From Campylobacter gracilis (lineage in GTDB: Bacteria > Campylobacterota > Campylobacteria > Campylobacterales > Campylobacteraceae), in NCBI RefSeq assembly GCF_001190745.1, contig NZ_CP012196.1, forward strand, positions 1,178,001 through 1,242,000: a DNA stretch of 64,000 nt, written 5' to 3'. The translations under genes were made by a program, and so were the position numbers. Below, piece by piece: positions 51,406 to 60,739 of the stretch. How positions within the stretch are numbered: position 1 is the first letter of the stretch; each line of letters opens with the position of its first letter. The notes below the pieces were generated by a model. It had not been told where the DNA came from. It did not search any database and saw nothing but the letters and a program-made list of their open reading frames with translations.

Positions 51406-52437
51406 CTACTTATTAGCGGTGATTTTGGTGATCAGCTCGTAGCTTACAGGGATCTGCCTCATTGGCGGCAGCGATGAAGCAAGAGCTGCTAAAACCTCGG
51501 AGAAATCATCAAATAGGTAGTTTGCGAGACTGCCAGGATTTGGATTTATCTCGTTTAGATAAATTTCGCCCTCTTTTTCAAAAAAATCGCAGCGGATGAG
51601 CGCGCCATCGAATGATCCTGCGTTATAAAGCCGCGTAAAGGCGTCTTTCATCTTACCCTCTAGCAAAGCGCCAGGACGAGCGGGCTCGATCGCGCCACTA
51701 CGCGAAAAATCCAAATATTTACGATCGAAATTTAAATAGCCCTCCTTTTTCGGCTCTTCGATGTTTGAAAATACGATTTTGCCGTCTATTTTAGCGCCTG
51801 CGAGATTGAATTCCTTTACGTTTTCCCAGTATGGCTCTACGATCGCGCTATCGTCCAGCTCAAAAGCCTGATCCAGCGCATAGCTAAACTCGCTTTCGTT
51901 CTTGGCTATCGAAATTCCGATGCTAGAGCCCAAATGGGCGGGCTTAACGATGATCGGGAAATTAAAATTAGGCAGACTAGTACGATTTACGATCTCATAC
52001 GGCAGGGTTTTTACATTTGCGATTGCAGCTAGGTGCTTGGTTAAAATTTTATTATAGCTTAGAACGCTAGCTTCTATGCGAGGTCCGATATAAGGGATGC
52101 CAAAAAACTCAAATAGCGCTGCCATTTTGCCATCCTCGCCATCGCAGCCATGGATTAGATTGATATATGTGCCGACTTCTAGCATGCTTTTGCTAAACAT
52201 TCCACTCTCAAAAAATCCGCCCGCACCGATGCTAAGCTCTTTTGCTTTAGCATAGCTGCCCTGCTTAAAATATGCCGCGCGCATATTTTTATCCTCGATG
52301 CGGTAAAATTTACGATTTTTATCGCAAAATACAAACTCCAAGTCCCAGCCTTTTAGGGCATTTTTAACGGCAATTGCCGAGATGATACTTACTTCGTGCT
52401 CGTAGCTTTGAGCTCCAAAAACTATGCCAAATTTCAT
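51406..52437 (-). CDS. ddl: D-alanine--D-alanine ligase
   Basis: Ddl joins two D-Ala for the peptidoglycan stem peptide that MurF then attaches. The 343-aa ATP-grasp enzyme shows GAQSYEHEVSIISA at the N-terminus, HGCDGEDGKMAALF, the ATP loop KPAHLGSSIGISIA, and the metal and substrate region CDFFEKEGEIYLNEINPNPGSL. It is normal length with no insert. ATG at 52437 is 24 bases after the ruvA stop. Confidence 0.96.
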   Translation of the reverse strand: MKFGIVFGAQSYEHEVSIISAIAVKNALKGWDLEFVFCDKNRKFYRIEDKNMRAAYFKQGSYAKAKELSIGAGGFFESGMFSKSMLEVGTYINLIHGCDGEDGKMAALFEFFGIPYIGPRIEASVLSYNKILTKHLAAIANVKTLPYEIVNRTSLPNFNFPIIVKPAHLGSSIGISIAKNESEFSYALDQAFELDDSAIVEPYWENVKEFNLAGAKIDGKIVFSNIEEPKKEGYLNFDRKYLDFSRSGAIEPARPGALLEGKMKDAFTRLYNAGSFDGALIRCDFFEKEGEIYLNEINPNPGSLANYLFDDFSEVLAALASSLPPMRQIPVSYELITKITANK

Positions 52438-52460
52438 TGCTTTCCTTCAAATTTTATTTT

Positions 52461-53015
52461 CTACGCTAATTTTTTTAACGCCTCTTTGACAAGATCTGAC
52501 GTATTCGTGCTGCTGCAGCCTGCTAAAATTTGATTGATCTTATCGCGCTTAAATCCAAGGCTTTGTAGCGCGGATGCCGCTTCGTTTTTATAAGTCTCGC
52601 TAGGACCGAATTCCATTAGCTTCGCATCGCCTAGTTCAGCAATGATCCGTCTAGCGGTCTTTGGGCCGATGCCCGGAACTGAAGTTAGCGTCGCAGCATC
52701 CCCCGTAGCTACGCAACGCGCAAAATCCTGCGGAGCGAGCGTCGAACAAACCGCCATTGCCGTGCTTGCACCTACGCCACTAAGTTTGATTAGGGTTTCA
52801 AACATCTTTTTTTCACTCTCGTCTAAAAACCCGTACAGCAAATCGGCATCCTCGCGCAGAATTTGTACGCACGCAAGCTCGGTCAGCTTGCCCTGCGTGA
52901 GCTTCGCGGAGGTATTTAATGACAATGAAAGAGCGTAGCTCACGCCGCTAGCGCATTTAATGACGCAAGCAGTGGGCTCCTTACGCGTGATAATTCCTTC
53001 GATCGCCGCTATCAT
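52461..53015 (-). CDS. ruvA: Holliday junction DNA-binding protein RuvA
   Basis: RuvA binds four-way junctions and recruits RuvB for branch migration. The 184-aa product has the N-terminal OB-type domain (MIAAIEGIITRKE), two helix-hairpin-helix elements (LIKLSGVGASTAMAV and LTSVPGIGPKTARRII) and a C-terminal RuvB-binding helix (ALQSLGFKRDKINQIL). The ATG overlaps the upstream lipoprotein stop (ATGA), so it is coupled to the Mla-like genes, as in the C. jejuni order. Confidence 0.96.
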   Translation of the reverse strand: MIAAIEGIITRKEPTACVIKCASGVSYALSLSLNTSAKLTQGKLTELACVQILREDADLLYGFLDESEKKMFETLIKLSGVGASTAMAVCSTLAPQDFARCVATGDAATLTSVPGIGPKTARRIIAELGDAKLMEFGPSETYKNEAASALQSLGFKRDKINQILAGCSSTNTSDLVKEALKKLA

Positions 53016-53575
53016 CTAAGAGCCTTTAAAATTTCGTTTATGCTCTCATTAAGCGCTAAATTTAGAGCATTATAAATGCTTTGCGAGCTGGGATCAGGCA
53101 CGAAAACGCGCTTAGTGACGATGCCCGATTTTATGCTTTCTAAAGAATTTAAAATTTCATACCCCATGGTGACGGTTGCCTGATCGTTATTGATCTGAAG
53201 CGCTACGATACTGGTTTTTAGGCGCAAATCCCGCTCTTTTGGCACAAAGATCGGATTTAGCGAGCAGGTGGAAAATGCCGCATCAAGCAGCGCCTTATAT
53301 ACCATCTCGCTAGGCATCGTGATAAATTTGGCGTCGCTTGCGAACCGCGTTCGGTTTCTAAAATCCACTATTAAAATGTCGCGCCTATCGACGAGATCTG
53401 TCGCCGTGATGGTATCGATAAAGATATTTTTGCGCGCACCGCTAGGATTTACGCAGCGCTTTTGATCATAACGCAGCTCGTAGTAGGTGTATGGCTTAGC
53501 CTGCTTAGCTAAGCAGCCGCCTAAAAATATCGCCGCCAGCGTCGCAGCAAGCGTAAACTTTATAAAATTTTTCAT
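53012..53575 (-). CDS. ABC-type transport auxiliary lipoprotein
   Basis: A 187-aa lipoprotein (signal FTLAATLAAIFLGGC, lipid on Cys21) resembling the PqiC/MlaB-partner type auxiliary lipoproteins of MCE systems: NIFIDTITATDLVDRRDIL, NRTRFASDAKFITMPSEMVYKALL. It sits two bases after the MCE gene stop and probably helps lipid passage at the outer membrane. Overlaps ruvA start by four bases. No paralogue in the window. Confidence 0.8.
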   Translation of the reverse strand: MKNFIKFTLAATLAAIFLGGCLAKQAKPYTYYELRYDQKRCVNPSGARKNIFIDTITATDLVDRRDILIVDFRNRTRFASDAKFITMPSEMVYKALLDAAFSTCSLNPIFVPKERDLRLKTSIVALQINNDQATVTMGYEILNSLESIKSGIVTKRVFVPDPSSQSIYNALNLALNESINEILKALR

Positions 53576-53577
53576 CT

Positions 53578-54507
53578 TTATTCCTTTTTATCGTCGCGAT
53601 CCGCGCTTTTAGAAGTGTCTTTAAAAAAGAAATCGTAAGGATTGTCCTCTAGCCTAAACATCGCGCCTTGAAATTCTCTAAGTGATTTTTTTAGCTCGCC
53701 AAGAGTGTTTTTTGCCTCCTCAAGCGTAGGATCCAAGATTGCTTTTAGATTGTACTCGCCGCGATCGATACGCTTAGTGATGATGCCTGCGGTTTTATCC
53801 AGTGAATTCGATAGATTGGCAGCACTCACGGCAAAAGCGTTTAGATTATCTAGCAGCGCGTCTAGCTCCTTCTCGCGCTCGTTTAAATTTGCTATGAGAG
53901 TATTTACGTTAGCAAGCAGTGCGTCTAGGCTTTGGAATTTTTTCTCATCACTTAGCTCAGCGCTAAATTTATCCATCGAAGATAGAATTCTATCCACTTT
54001 ATCGGTATTTTGCTTAGACAGTAGCCCATTAATCTTAAAGATCATCTCACTCACGCTATCGGTGATGACTTCAGCTTTAGAGCCGATTTTATCAAGAAGC
54101 GTTTTATCCAGTGCAATTATCGGCTTTTTATCATTCGGCGGGAAAAGCTTGCCGCTTCCTTTCGTGATATTTATAAACGCGATTCCGCTGATGCCTTGAG
54201 ATTCTACCTTAGCGACGCTATCTTGCGAGATCGGTAGCTTGCTTTTTACTGAAATTTCAATCTCAATAATCGCATTTTCGATATCGGCAAAGTCGATGCT
54301 TTTAATAATGCCCGCATTTACGCCGATAAATTTAACCTCAGAATTCTCCTTGATGCCTACGGGAAGCTCTTTTGTGTGGATATAGTAGGAGCGGTAGCTC
54401 TCGCCGCGGTCGGTCTTAGTAAGCATCCACCACATAAACGCCGTAAGAGCCGCGACACAGATCATAACAAATGCGCCTACTATCGTGTATGAAGTTCTAT
54501 TTTCCAA
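53578..54507 (-). CDS. MlaD-type MCE-domain lipid transport protein
   Basis: A 309-aa inner-membrane-anchored protein with an N-terminal helix (YTIVGAFVMICVAALTAFMWWML) and one MCE domain (residues about 40-120; YIHTKELPVGIKENSEVKFIGVNAGIIKSI, then VESQGISGIAFINITKG). The rest is a coiled-coil-like helix. In the Mla class it carries phospholipids between membranes, together with the ATPase and permease encoded 476 bp upstream. The start is TTG at 54507 with AGGAG eight bases upstream; no ATG fits. Confidence 0.87.
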   Translation of the reverse strand: MENRTSYTIVGAFVMICVAALTAFMWWMLTKTDRGESYRSYYIHTKELPVGIKENSEVKFIGVNAGIIKSIDFADIENAIIEIEISVKSKLPISQDSVAKVESQGISGIAFINITKGSGKLFPPNDKKPIIALDKTLLDKIGSKAEVITDSVSEMIFKINGLLSKQNTDKVDRILSSMDKFSAELSDEKKFQSLDALLANVNTLIANLNEREKELDALLDNLNAFAVSAANLSNSLDKTAGIITKRIDRGEYNLKAILDPTLEEAKNTLGELKKSLREFQGAMFRLEDNPYDFFFKDTSKSADRDDKKE

Positions 54508-54983
54508 TCTTTTCTCCTAATTTCAGAGCGTAAAATTTAAGCCCCGCGATATGCCTTAAAATAGCCATTTAGGCTTAAATTTTAAAACTTAGCACTTTCT
54601 CAAATAGCCGCAAAATTTGCAGAATCATCTGAGTTTAAATTTTAAAGCTTAGCGTGCATTTTGAAATTTCAAAATATCGCCGCGCTGTATTTTAGCGTAA
54701 ATTTTACCGCTCCGGTTTAATTTAGCGCCGCTTACTCGCTAAAATTTTAAAGATTTACGTACTATCCAATAAATGCGCCCTTAAACGCGACCCGCCTAAA
54801 TTTTAAAATTTCGATTGAGCCGCTAAAGTCTAAATTTTAAAATTTAAGCCCTGCGGAGCCTGGAATTCCTCGCTAGGTTTAAAATTTTCCCGCCGCTATT
54901 TTAAAATTTTAGCTTGCACCTATCTAAATTTTACCCGATTTTACCCATCGCGACATGTATTTCGACTAAATAAATTTCAAAGC
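54508..54983. other. Spacer splitting the Mla gene set
   Basis: 476 bp of AAATTTTAAAA- and CGCTAAATTTT-type sequence between the ATPase and the MCE gene, which usually lie close together. Many words recur (GCTTAAATTTTAAAACTTAGC, GCCTAAATTTTAAAATTTCG). No gene is visible. The insertion of this spacer separates two genes of one transport complex. Confidence 0.45.
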
Positions 54984-55754
54984 TCAATCCTTTTGCCTCA
55001 TCTTAAATAGCTCTTCAAGCGGGTTATTCTCTAGGCTTGAAATCTCCTCGATGCTTCCTTCAAAAGCGATTTTTTGATTATCCACGATCAAAAACCGATC
55101 CAAAATGTCAAAGATACTATCTACATCGTGCGTCACCATCACGACCGTGACGCCAAGGCTGTCTCTAAGCTCGCAAACAAGCCTATCAAGGGCTCTGGCG
55201 CTGAGCGGATCAAGTCCTGAGTTTGGCTCGTCCAAAAATAAAATTTCAGGGCTAAGTGCTAGCGCGCGAGCCAGCGCTACGCGCTTTTTCATACCGCCGC
55301 TAAGCTCGTTTGGGCTAAGCGCGGCAGCCTCTTTTTTAAGTCCCACCTTTTGGATCCAAAACATCGATAGCTCATCTATCTCGCGCTCGCTAAATTTAGA
55401 ATATTCGCGCAGCAGTACGCCTACATTTTCGAGCACGCTCATCGAGCTGTAAAGCGCGCCAAACTGAAACATCACGCCGCATTTTAGGCGGATCTCGTTT
55501 TGCTCCGCCTCGCTCGCGCGCCAAATATCGCGCCCGAAAATTTTAATCTCTCCGCTTTGCGGTCGCTTTAAAAATATGAGGGTTTTCATTAATGTCGTTT
55601 TGCCGCTGCCGCTGCCACCTAAAAAGCCGTAAATTTCGCCCCTTTTGATGCTAAAGCTTACACGATCGTGCATAATGCGCGATCCGTACGCAGTAGTAAC
55701 ATCGCGCGCGACTATGATTTTGGAGGTCCCACTAGATTGCATTTGCTCGCTCAT
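54984..55754 (-). CDS. MlaF-type ABC transporter ATPase
   Basis: Cytoplasmic ATP-binding subunit of a phospholipid transporter, 256 aa from ATG 55754. Walker A LGGSGSGKTTLMK, Q-loop MFQFGALYSS, signature ELSGGMKKRVALARAL, Walker B ILFLDEPNSGLDP and H-loop VTHDVD are all present; the FGALYSSM and GGMKKR variants are typical of MlaF. A longer in-frame reading to 55808 lies inside the permease gene. Start overlaps the permease stop as ATGA. Confidence 0.94.
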   Translation of the reverse strand: MSEQMQSSGTSKIIVARDVTTAYGSRIMHDRVSFSIKRGEIYGFLGGSGSGKTTLMKTLIFLKRPQSGEIKIFGRDIWRASEAEQNEIRLKCGVMFQFGALYSSMSVLENVGVLLREYSKFSEREIDELSMFWIQKVGLKKEAAALSPNELSGGMKKRVALARALALSPEILFLDEPNSGLDPLSARALDRLVCELRDSLGVTVVMVTHDVDSIFDILDRFLIVDNQKIAFEGSIEEISSLENNPLEELFKMRQKD

Positions 55755-56854
55755 AGTCCGATTTCCGAAAACAAAACCGCAAATACCGCGTCGATCGCAA
55801 TGACCCAAAATATCGCATTTACGACGCTAATGGTAGTGTATTCGCCGATGCTTTGAGTATTTCCTTTGACCTCGAAACCCCGCATGCAGCCGATGATAGC
55901 GATGAATGCCCCGAAAAACGGCGCTTTAATCATACCTACTAAAAAATGCCTAAGCTCTACAGAAGCCTTAAATCTATCCAAATAATCGCTAAAGGCTATG
56001 TCTAAATACGCGTCACACACGATCATCTGAGCAAAAATACTTACCGAATCTGCGATAAAAATGACTAGTGGCATGATTAGTACCATCGCGATAATGCGCG
56101 GCATCGCAAGAAAATAAAACGGATCAAAGCCCATAGTCCTCATCGCATCGATCTCTTCGGTGATCTTCATCACGCCGATCTGCGCCGTAAAGCTCGAAGC
56201 CGAGCGACCCGCGATAACGATAGCAGCGATTAGAGGCGCTACTTCACGGAGGGTCAAAGCGCCCATTATATCGATGATATAGATGCTGGCACCAAATTTA
56301 GAAAGCATATCCGAGCCTATGTAAGCAAGCACGATACCGATCAAAAATGCTGTCAATGAGACGATGAAAAGCGCGTCTATTCCGCTATCTTTGATGAAAT
56401 TTACGGTTTCTTTGAAGCGGAATTTCATCGGATGAATTATAAAAGCCGCGAGTTTGGAAAAAAACTCGCCTAAAAAGCTTGCAAGGCTTAGCAAGCCTAA
56501 AATTCCAAGATGACAATAAAGTCCGATCTGCGCTAAAAAATTTAGCCTGCGAGATTCAGGCACGTAGCTAAAATCGATCGTTTTATCATCCATAAAGCTT
56601 AGAATTTTGGCGGCTTTGCAGCTATCCTCCACAAGGCTAACCCGCTTGCCGGCAAGGGCGTTTTTGATCATCAGCGCCATGAAATAGTCTAAATTTGAAA
56701 TTTCGCTTAAGCTTAGCTCCAGCTCGTTTAGATTTTTTACCGCTTTTTTTAGCGCAAGTAGCTGGGAGCGCGAGCTTTTATAGTTCCACTGCCCGCGTAG
56801 CGATAAGGTGTTTTTCCCGCCCGAGCTTTCGAGCGAAAAGGCTAAATTCCGCAA
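55751..56854 (-). CDS. MlaE-type ABC transporter permease with N-terminal STAS-like domain
   Basis: Inner-membrane permease of the Mla lipid system, 367 aa. The first 110 residues (LESSGGKNTLSLRGQW, LNELELSLSEISNLDYF) look like a STAS domain (MlaB function fused to the permease). Then five or six helices with the family signature APLIAAIVIAGRSASSFTAQIG and EEIDAMRTMGFDPF. The start is TTG at 56854 with GGAGAG six bases upstream. It is divergent from murJ, and its upstream region overlaps that of murJ (TATAAT elements). Confidence 0.92.
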   Translation of the reverse strand: MRNLAFSLESSGGKNTLSLRGQWNYKSSRSQLLALKKAVKNLNELELSLSEISNLDYFMALMIKNALAGKRVSLVEDSCKAAKILSFMDDKTIDFSYVPESRRLNFLAQIGLYCHLGILGLLSLASFLGEFFSKLAAFIIHPMKFRFKETVNFIKDSGIDALFIVSLTAFLIGIVLAYIGSDMLSKFGASIYIIDIMGALTLREVAPLIAAIVIAGRSASSFTAQIGVMKITEEIDAMRTMGFDPFYFLAMPRIIAMVLIMPLVIFIADSVSIFAQMIVCDAYLDIAFSDYLDRFKASVELRHFLVGMIKAPFFGAFIAIIGCMRGFEVKGNTQSIGEYTTISVVNAIFWVIAIDAVFAVLFSEIGL

Positions 56855-56888
56855 AAATTTCTCTCCAAAATCAAAAAATAGGGGAAAT

Positions 56889-56899
56889 TATAATATAAT
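56889..56899 (+). promoter_or_regulatory. Promoter of murJ-cysS
   Basis: Two overlapping TATAAT boxes (56889..56894 and 56894..56899) lie 36-46 bases before the murJ ATG, each a full sigma-70 -10. The preceding GGGGAAAT contributes. GGAG precedes the ATG at 56935 by four bases. There is no clear -35, as in other Campylobacter promoters. Confidence 0.6.
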
Positions 56900-56934
56900 C
56901 AACCTTGGCATTTTATAAAATTTAATGGAGATTT

Positions 56935-58332
56935 ATGCTCAGAGGCTTTTTTACAAATAGCGCAGGCACGCTGGTTTCGCGAGTTTTGGGTTTCGTGCGC
57001 GACCTGCTTACCGCATCGGTTTTGGGCGCGGGGATTTATAGCGATCTATTTTTCGTAGCGTTTAAACTGCCCAATCTTTTCCGCAGACTATTCGGCGAGG
57101 GAGCCTTTACGCAGGCGTTTTTGCCTAGCTTCACCGCCGCGCGTAAAAAAGGAATTTTTGCCGCAGCGGTGCTTATTAAATTTAGCATTTTCATCGCGCT
57201 TTTAACGGCGCTCGTGCTGCTTGCCGCGCCCGTTTTTACTAAAGTTTTGGCATACGGATTTAGCGCCGAACAGATCGGTCTTGCGGTGCCCTACGTGCGG
57301 ATAAATTTTTTCTACCTTACGTTTATCTTCGTCGTTACGCTCTTTGCTTCGCTACTTCAGTATCGCGACCACTTCGCTACGACGGCGTTTTCGACCGCGC
57401 TTTTAAATTTATCGATGATCGCGGCGCTTCTGCTAGCTCGCGGCAAAGACGGCGCTACAGCGGTACTCTATCTTAGCTTCGGCGTCGTAGCGGGCGGGCT
57501 TTTACAGCTTGCGGTGCACGTTTATGCGCTGAAGTTCACCGGTATGTTGCGCGTCTTAACAGGCGGCTTTGCGCGGCTTGCGCGAGGCGATAAAGCACAA
57601 ACGCAGGGCTTTTATAAAAATTTTTTCGCGGGCGTGCTCGGTGCGTCTGCGCTTCAGCTAAGCTCGTTTATAGATACCTTTTTTGCGAGCTTCCTTGCTA
57701 GCGGCAGTATCAGCTATCTTTACTACGCCAACCGCATATTTCAGCTGCCACTCGCGCTTTTTGCGATCGCGCTTAGCACGGCAATCTTTCCGCGAATGAG
57801 CAAATTCGTAAAAGCTCACGACGACGCGCAGGCTCTGGCGCTCGTGGAGCGCGGATTTTACTTCCTTTTAGCGCTGCTCGGGCTCTCTGCGATAGGCGGC
57901 GTGATGCTGCGAAACGAGATCACGCAGCTGCTATTTGAGCGCGGAGAATTTACCCGCCAAAATTCTATCGAATGCGCCGCGGTTCTCGGTGCGTATATGG
58001 TAGGGCTCGTGCCATTTGGGCTGTCTAGGATTTTTTCGCACTGGCTGTATGCGAATATGAAACAGAAGCTAAGCGCGAAAATTTCGATCTGGTGCGTCTT
58101 TATAAACGTTGCTTTGTGCGCGCTGTTTTTTAAACCCTTCGGTGCGGTGGGGCTTGCGTTTGCAAGTACGATAACGGGGGCGTTTCTGCTCGGCTTTAAC
58201 CTCTATTTTTTTGGATTTAATAACTTTTTGGCTATAATCCGCGCAAAAAAAATTATTGCGATCGCGGCGCTTTGTGCGGGCGAAGCGGCGATTTTATACA
58301 TTTTAAAAGGCTTGTATTATGGTAATTTATGA
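56935..58332 (+). CDS. murJ: Lipid II flippase MurJ
   Basis: MurJ flips lipid-linked peptidoglycan precursor across the inner membrane. The 465-aa protein has the MATE/MVF-type fold of about 12-14 hydrophobic helices. Family motifs are [40 protein letters not shown] near residues 40-65, and [23 protein letters not shown] 56935 after GGAG. The 3' end overlaps cysS by 14 bases, so the pair is translationally coupled. It continues the Cj0801-Cj0803-like order. Confidence 0.95.
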   Translation: MLRGFFTNSAGTLVSRVLGFVRDLLTASVLGAGIYSDLFFVAFKLPNLFRRLFGEGAFTQAFLPSFTAARKKGIFAAAVLIKFSIFIALLTALVLLAAPVFTKVLAYGFSAEQIGLAVPYVRINFFYLTFIFVVTLFASLLQYRDHFATTAFSTALLNLSMIAALLLARGKDGATAVLYLSFGVVAGGLLQLAVHVYALKFTGMLRVLTGGFARLARGDKAQTQGFYKNFFAGVLGASALQLSSFIDTFFASFLASGSISYLYYANRIFQLPLALFAIALSTAIFPRMSKFVKAHDDAQALALVERGFYFLLALLGLSAIGGVMLRNEITQLLFERGEFTRQNSIECAAVLGAYMVGLVPFGLSRIFSHWLYANMKQKLSAKISIWCVFINVALCALFFKPFGAVGLAFASTITGAFLLGFNLYFFGFNNFLAIIRAKKIIAIAALCAGEAAILYILKGLYYGNL

Positions 58333-59749
58333 TAGTTTAAGCAAAAAGAAGCTCCCGTTTAAGCCCATTAGCGACGGGTTAGTGCGCATTTACGCCTGCG
58401 GTCCGACCGTCTATGACGACGCGCATTTAGGGCACGCAAAAAGCGCCGTGAGCTTCGATTTGCTGCGCCGCGTGCTGCAAGCGGAGGGCTATGAGGTTAA
58501 ATTTGCGCGAAATTTCACCGACATTGACGATAAAATTTTAAAAAAGATGGAGCAGAGCGGCAAGAGCCTCGAGGAGATTACGGAGTTTTACACCCGCAGA
58601 TATTTGCAGGATATGAGCGCGCTAAACGTCGCGGACGCGAGTATTTCGCCCAAGGCGACCGAAAATATCGCCGCGATCTGCGAGCTCATATCCTCGCTTC
58701 TTCAAAAAGGCTTTGCCTACGAGATCGCCGGTGACGGTATCTACTTCGACACGCGCAAGGACGGGGATTATCTAAGCCTTAGCGGCAAAAAAGAGGGTGC
58801 CGGCAAAAACATCGCCCGCGTCGCCTCAAACGATGCCAAGCACGACGAAAAGGACTTCGTGCTGTGGAAATTTGACGAGAATTGGTTTGATAGCCCATTC
58901 GGCAAAGGGCGCCCGGGCTGGCACAGCGAGTGCGTCGCGATGATTTTGGCGCACCTTGATAGCGGCGATCCGCAATTTTGCATAGACATTCACGCAGGCG
59001 GTGCCGATCTGCTCTTCCCTCATCACGAAAACGAAGCCGCGCAGTGCCGCTGCGCCCGCCATAGAGCGCTAAGCAAATACTGGCTTCACAACGGCTTCGT
59101 GCAGGTAAATAACGAAAAGATGAGCAAGAGCCTGGGCAACTCGTTTTTTGTAGGAGACGCCCTAAAAATCGCACCTGGCGAGGCGTTGAGATTTTATCTT
59201 TTAAGCTCGCATTACAGGGCAAATTTTAATTATTCGGTGACCGATCTGCTTGCGAGCAAAAAGAGGCTAGATAAAATTTACCGCCTTAAAAAGCGCGTCC
59301 GTGACATTTTAACTCCCGTTGCGGGGCAAAATTCTGCGCCCAAACTGCCTGCTGCGGAGGTTAAATTTAGATCGGAGATGATGGAGTTTTTAAGCGATGA
59401 TCTCAACACCTCAGGCGCACTTGCGGTGCTTGATAGCTTCGTAGCAAGCGCGAACGAAGCGCTCGATCGCGCGCCAAAAGACAAGGCGCTAAAAGCCCGT
59501 ATCGCTGCGAATTTGGAGTTTGCGAAGCAGACGCTCGGAATTTTATATGAGGATGAGACCGAATACTTTCGCTTCGGCGTGAGCGAGCAGCAAAGAGCGC
59601 AGATCGAGGAACTGATAAAACAGCGCGCGCAGGCGAAGGCGGAAAAGGACTTTGCAAGCGCGGATGCCATCAGAGCGCGCCTTACGGATATGAAGATCGA
59701 AGTGATGGATACGACTAGCGGCACCGTTTGGGAGGTCGCAGCGGAGTAA
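58319..59749 (+). CDS. cysS: Cysteinyl-tRNA synthetase
   Basis: CysRS charges tRNA-Cys. The 476-aa product has the zinc and HIGH region [17 protein letters not shown] (near residues 26-43), [28 protein letters not shown], and [13 protein letters not shown] for KMSKS (near residue 265). It is full length. The start is ATG at 58319, reaching 14 bases into murJ, with AAAGG upstream. A strong palindromic terminator follows four bases past its stop. Confidence 0.97.
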   Translation: MVIYDSLSKKKLPFKPISDGLVRIYACGPTVYDDAHLGHAKSAVSFDLLRRVLQAEGYEVKFARNFTDIDDKILKKMEQSGKSLEEITEFYTRRYLQDMSALNVADASISPKATENIAAICELISSLLQKGFAYEIAGDGIYFDTRKDGDYLSLSGKKEGAGKNIARVASNDAKHDEKDFVLWKFDENWFDSPFGKGRPGWHSECVAMILAHLDSGDPQFCIDIHAGGADLLFPHHENEAAQCRCARHRALSKYWLHNGFVQVNNEKMSKSLGNSFFVGDALKIAPGEALRFYLLSSHYRANFNYSVTDLLASKKRLDKIYRLKKRVRDILTPVAGQNSAPKLPAAEVKFRSEMMEFLSDDLNTSGALAVLDSFVASANEALDRAPKDKALKARIAANLEFAKQTLGILYEDETEYFRFGVSEQQRAQIEELIKQRAQAKAEKDFASADAIRARLTDMKIEVMDTTSGTVWEVAAE

Positions 59750-59753
59750 AACG

Positions 59754-59787
59754 TAAAATTTAACGCAAAATTTTGCGTTAAATTTTA
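59754..59787 (+). terminator. Perfect palindromic terminator after cysS
   Basis: The 34 bases TAAAATTTAACGCAAAA and its exact complement TTTTGCGTTAAATTTTA form a perfect inverted repeat, beginning four bases past the cysS stop. TGATTTTTACG follows, giving a U-rich stretch. Position and structure fit transcription termination. Confidence 0.65.
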
Positions 59788-60739
59788 TGATTTTTACGAT
59801 GCGAAGCGTAAATCCGAACGCTAATCCGCGCGAAAATTTCAGTGCGATTTTTATCTGAAGCATTGCTATGCCGCGGCGCGATTTTATTTATTGATACGGT
59901 GCAGGAGCGATGTATGGCGTGACACGGCGACAGAGGCGCGAGGCGGATAGCGATTTTCATTCGTCGGCGCAGCTGATACGGCGGCGCGATATAGCGCGGT
60001 ACAGCGGTAGCACCACGGCTCGTCTGTGCGTAAATTTCAATGCGATTTTTAGATAATTGGCGATGCAGCATAGTGAAAGCAGCACTGCGGCGCGCCTTGT
60101 GCATAAATTTTAACGCAACTAAGTGCAGTGGAATATGCTGCAGCGACGCGCAAATTTCGGCGCGATTTTTATTCGGCGATATTGTACGCGGGTGCGCGCA
60201 GCGACGAAAGTCACGATTTCATTCGGTAACGCTGTTGATATAGTGGCTAATGCGCAAGGCAGGCCGCGATTTTATAGGTAGTGCGGTGGTACGAAAGAGC
60301 AATGCAGCGCGGCGATGCGAAGCCGCGATACAACGCGGTGTAATTACGATACGGCGCTTTGTAGCGTTTTTATGGCGCCTCAAAGCATTTAACGCTTATA
60401 GCGTGCGAAAGTGTTTAGAAATCGCGATGAATAAAAACTCGCTCGCTTTAAGCGCTTAACGCTTTAAAAGCGGCAAACAAAAAAGCTAAATCTCGGCATC
60501 GTTCGTGCGGCAGCGTATGTGGGCGGATAGATTTAGTGAGTTTGCGAAGCGCAAATTAGTCCCGCGCCGCGCCATAAATTTTGTGCTGTCTCGCGGCCGA
60601 AATTCTAAAATTTAAGGAATTTTAAAATTTCAGAATTTTTGAGATTTTAAATTTTAAAATTTCAATAATTTTGGGATTTCATAAATTTCAGAAATTTTGG
60701 GATTTTAAATTTTAAAAATTTTATAAAAAAGGATTGTAT
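59788..60739. other. Long spacer before msbA with diverged repeats
   Basis: About 950 bp with no supported gene. The left part (59800-60480) contains imperfect copies of a word AAATTTCRRYGCGATTTTTA, as at 59833, 60032 and 60151, alternating with GCGGCGCGAT-type tracts. Next to msbA is an A/T-rich tandem repeat (60627..60717, listed). Most open frames here are short and carry stops, so I do not call a gene, but decayed coding sequence is possible. AAAAAGGA at 60726-60733 is the msbA ribosome site. Confidence 0.45.
60627..60717 (+). repeat. Three degenerate tandem copies of an A/T-rich unit ahead of msbA
   Basis: Copies begin ATTTCAGAATTTTTGAG (60627), ATTTCAATAATTTTGGG (60659) and ATTTCAGAAATTTTGGG (60685), with the unit length between 26 and 33 bases. 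They end about 20 bases before the msbA start codon, so they overlap where its promoter should be. Confidence 0.65.

Noticed and set aside
60040-60459. Short plus-strand ORFs before msbA
   Set aside because: They are Arg/Ala-rich readings of degenerate repeats, each under 70 codons, with no start signal.
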